A DNA stretch of 6,043 nt, taken from Candidatus Kerfeldbacteria bacterium (GTDB lineage: Bacteria > Patescibacteriota > Patescibacteriia > SBBC01). Within the stretch, counting starts at the first letter, position 1. Each line of letters begins with the position of its first letter. Shown here piece by piece: positions 5,832-6,043 of this stretch. The notes below the pieces were generated by a model. It had not been told where the DNA came from, searched no databases, and worked only from the letters and a program-made list of their open reading frames with translations. The DNA is taken from NCBI GenBank assembly GCA_016204645.1, contig JACQKI010000055.1, positions 1 through 6,043 on the forward strand, written 5' to 3'. Position numbers and translations under genes: made by a program.

Positions 5832-5840
5832 AATGATTCT

Positions 5841-6043
5841 ATGGCCAAGACCCGACAACAGAAGGAAACCGAGGTGCAGGCGTTAACCGAGCGCTTGCAG
5901 CGCATGAAGGTGGCTGTCTTTGCCACCAGCGCCGGACTCAAGGTTAAAGACATGACCGCGCTGCGGTCACAGCTGCGTCAGAACCAGATTGATTTTGTGG
6001 TCGCTAAGAAGACCCTGCTCAAGCGCGCATTGGCTGCGGCCAA
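5841..6043 (+). CDS. rplJ: Ribosomal protein L10 (uL10), N-terminal part
   Basis: The first 67 codons of L10, the protein that anchors the L7/L12 stalk to 23S rRNA; the rest lies beyond the window. The start MAKTRQQKE, the segment VAVFATSAGLKVKDMTALRSQL (about residues 24-45) and VVAKKTLLKRAL (about 53-64) follow the family pattern: an RNA-binding N-terminal domain ending in the conserved (V)xKxTLLxRAL stretch. ATG 5841 is chosen because the family begins MAKT. No Shine-Dalgarno is visible; the bases before it are the terminator T-run and an AT-rich spacer. The L10 leader directly upstream independently supports the assignment. rplL would be expected next. Confidence 0.95.
   Translation, partial: MAKTRQQKETEVQALTERLQRMKVAVFATSAGLKVKDMTALRSQLRQNQIDFVVAKKTLLKRALAAA

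Larger units (their letters stand above)
5684..5840 (+). promoter_or_regulatory. Ribosomal protein L10 leader with attenuator
   Basis: The 157-base leader of rplJ. The L10-binding part is a stem of 5688-5693 with 5732-5737 and 5696-5699 with 5728-5731 (AA bulge at 5694-5695), capped by TCTCCC/GGGAGA (5705-5710/5714-5719). The asymmetric internal loop carries TAATGCCA (5720-5727), the conserved kink-turn-like element of L10 leaders. Segment 5684-5696 can instead pair with 5805-5817 through 13 contiguous pairs (10 Watson-Crick, 3 G·U), which would break both the L10 stem and the downstream terminator. Known L10-leader autoregulation in Bacillus works this way: L10 with L7/L12 holds the first fold and lets the terminator form. 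Confidence 0.85.

Noticed and set aside
5833..5890. ATG at 5833 as an alternative start after the terminator
   Set aside because: It is out of frame with the L10 sequence and gives a short unrelated peptide; ATG 5841 gives the conserved L10 N-terminus.

Overview
The window looks like a moderately high-GC genome of the Candidate Phyla Radiation (Patescibacteria). The signs are: a short UMP kinase of the archaeal type in a bacterial setting; compact genes that overlap or nearly abut; TGA used as an ordinary stop (which argues against the code-25 Gracilibacteria/Absconditabacteria); and an interspersed palindrome whose translation begins NPVR and ends DFLTG, a pattern I remember from many CPR genomes. 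The exact lineage cannot be fixed from this sequence.

Layout. (1) Positions 1-1587, minus strand: the N-terminal 529 residues of a large secreted surface protein, open to the left edge. It has a signal peptide, three Ca-loop/Cys-pair repeats, one complete DUF11-like domain and the start of a second. Shadow frames obscure it because it has no stop inside the window. (2) Positions 1588-2125: a divergent intergenic region of about 540 bp. It holds two inverted repeats in the leader of the surface gene, a tandem hexamer repeat, one perfect DnaA-box 9-mer, and no convincing gene. (3) Positions 2126-5648, plus strand: a tight cluster of pcm (protein-L-isoaspartate methyltransferase), manC-like mannose-1-phosphate guanylyltransferase, mltG (peptidoglycan lytic transglycosylase) and pyrH (UMP kinase). 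(4) Positions 5645-5840: a probable promoter and an L10-leader attenuator. (5) Positions 5841-6043: the start of rplJ (ribosomal protein L10), running off the right edge.

Two regulatory arrangements stand out. An ~80-bp element with perfect 13-bp inverted ends lies between pcm and manC. It ends on the manC start codon, may be flanked by a 5-bp duplication (ATGAA), and creates a 28-codon ORF whose stop overlaps the manC start (ATGA). Ahead of rplJ, one leader segment can pair either within the L10-binding stem or, through 13 contiguous pairs, with the 5' arm of an intrinsic terminator just before the start codon. That is the layout expected for L10-controlled attenuation.

The plus-strand genes mix envelope work (a sugar nucleotide for glycans, glycan-strand termination) with nucleotide supply, protein repair and ribosome synthesis. 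The surface protein is transcribed away from them and appears to be separately controlled.
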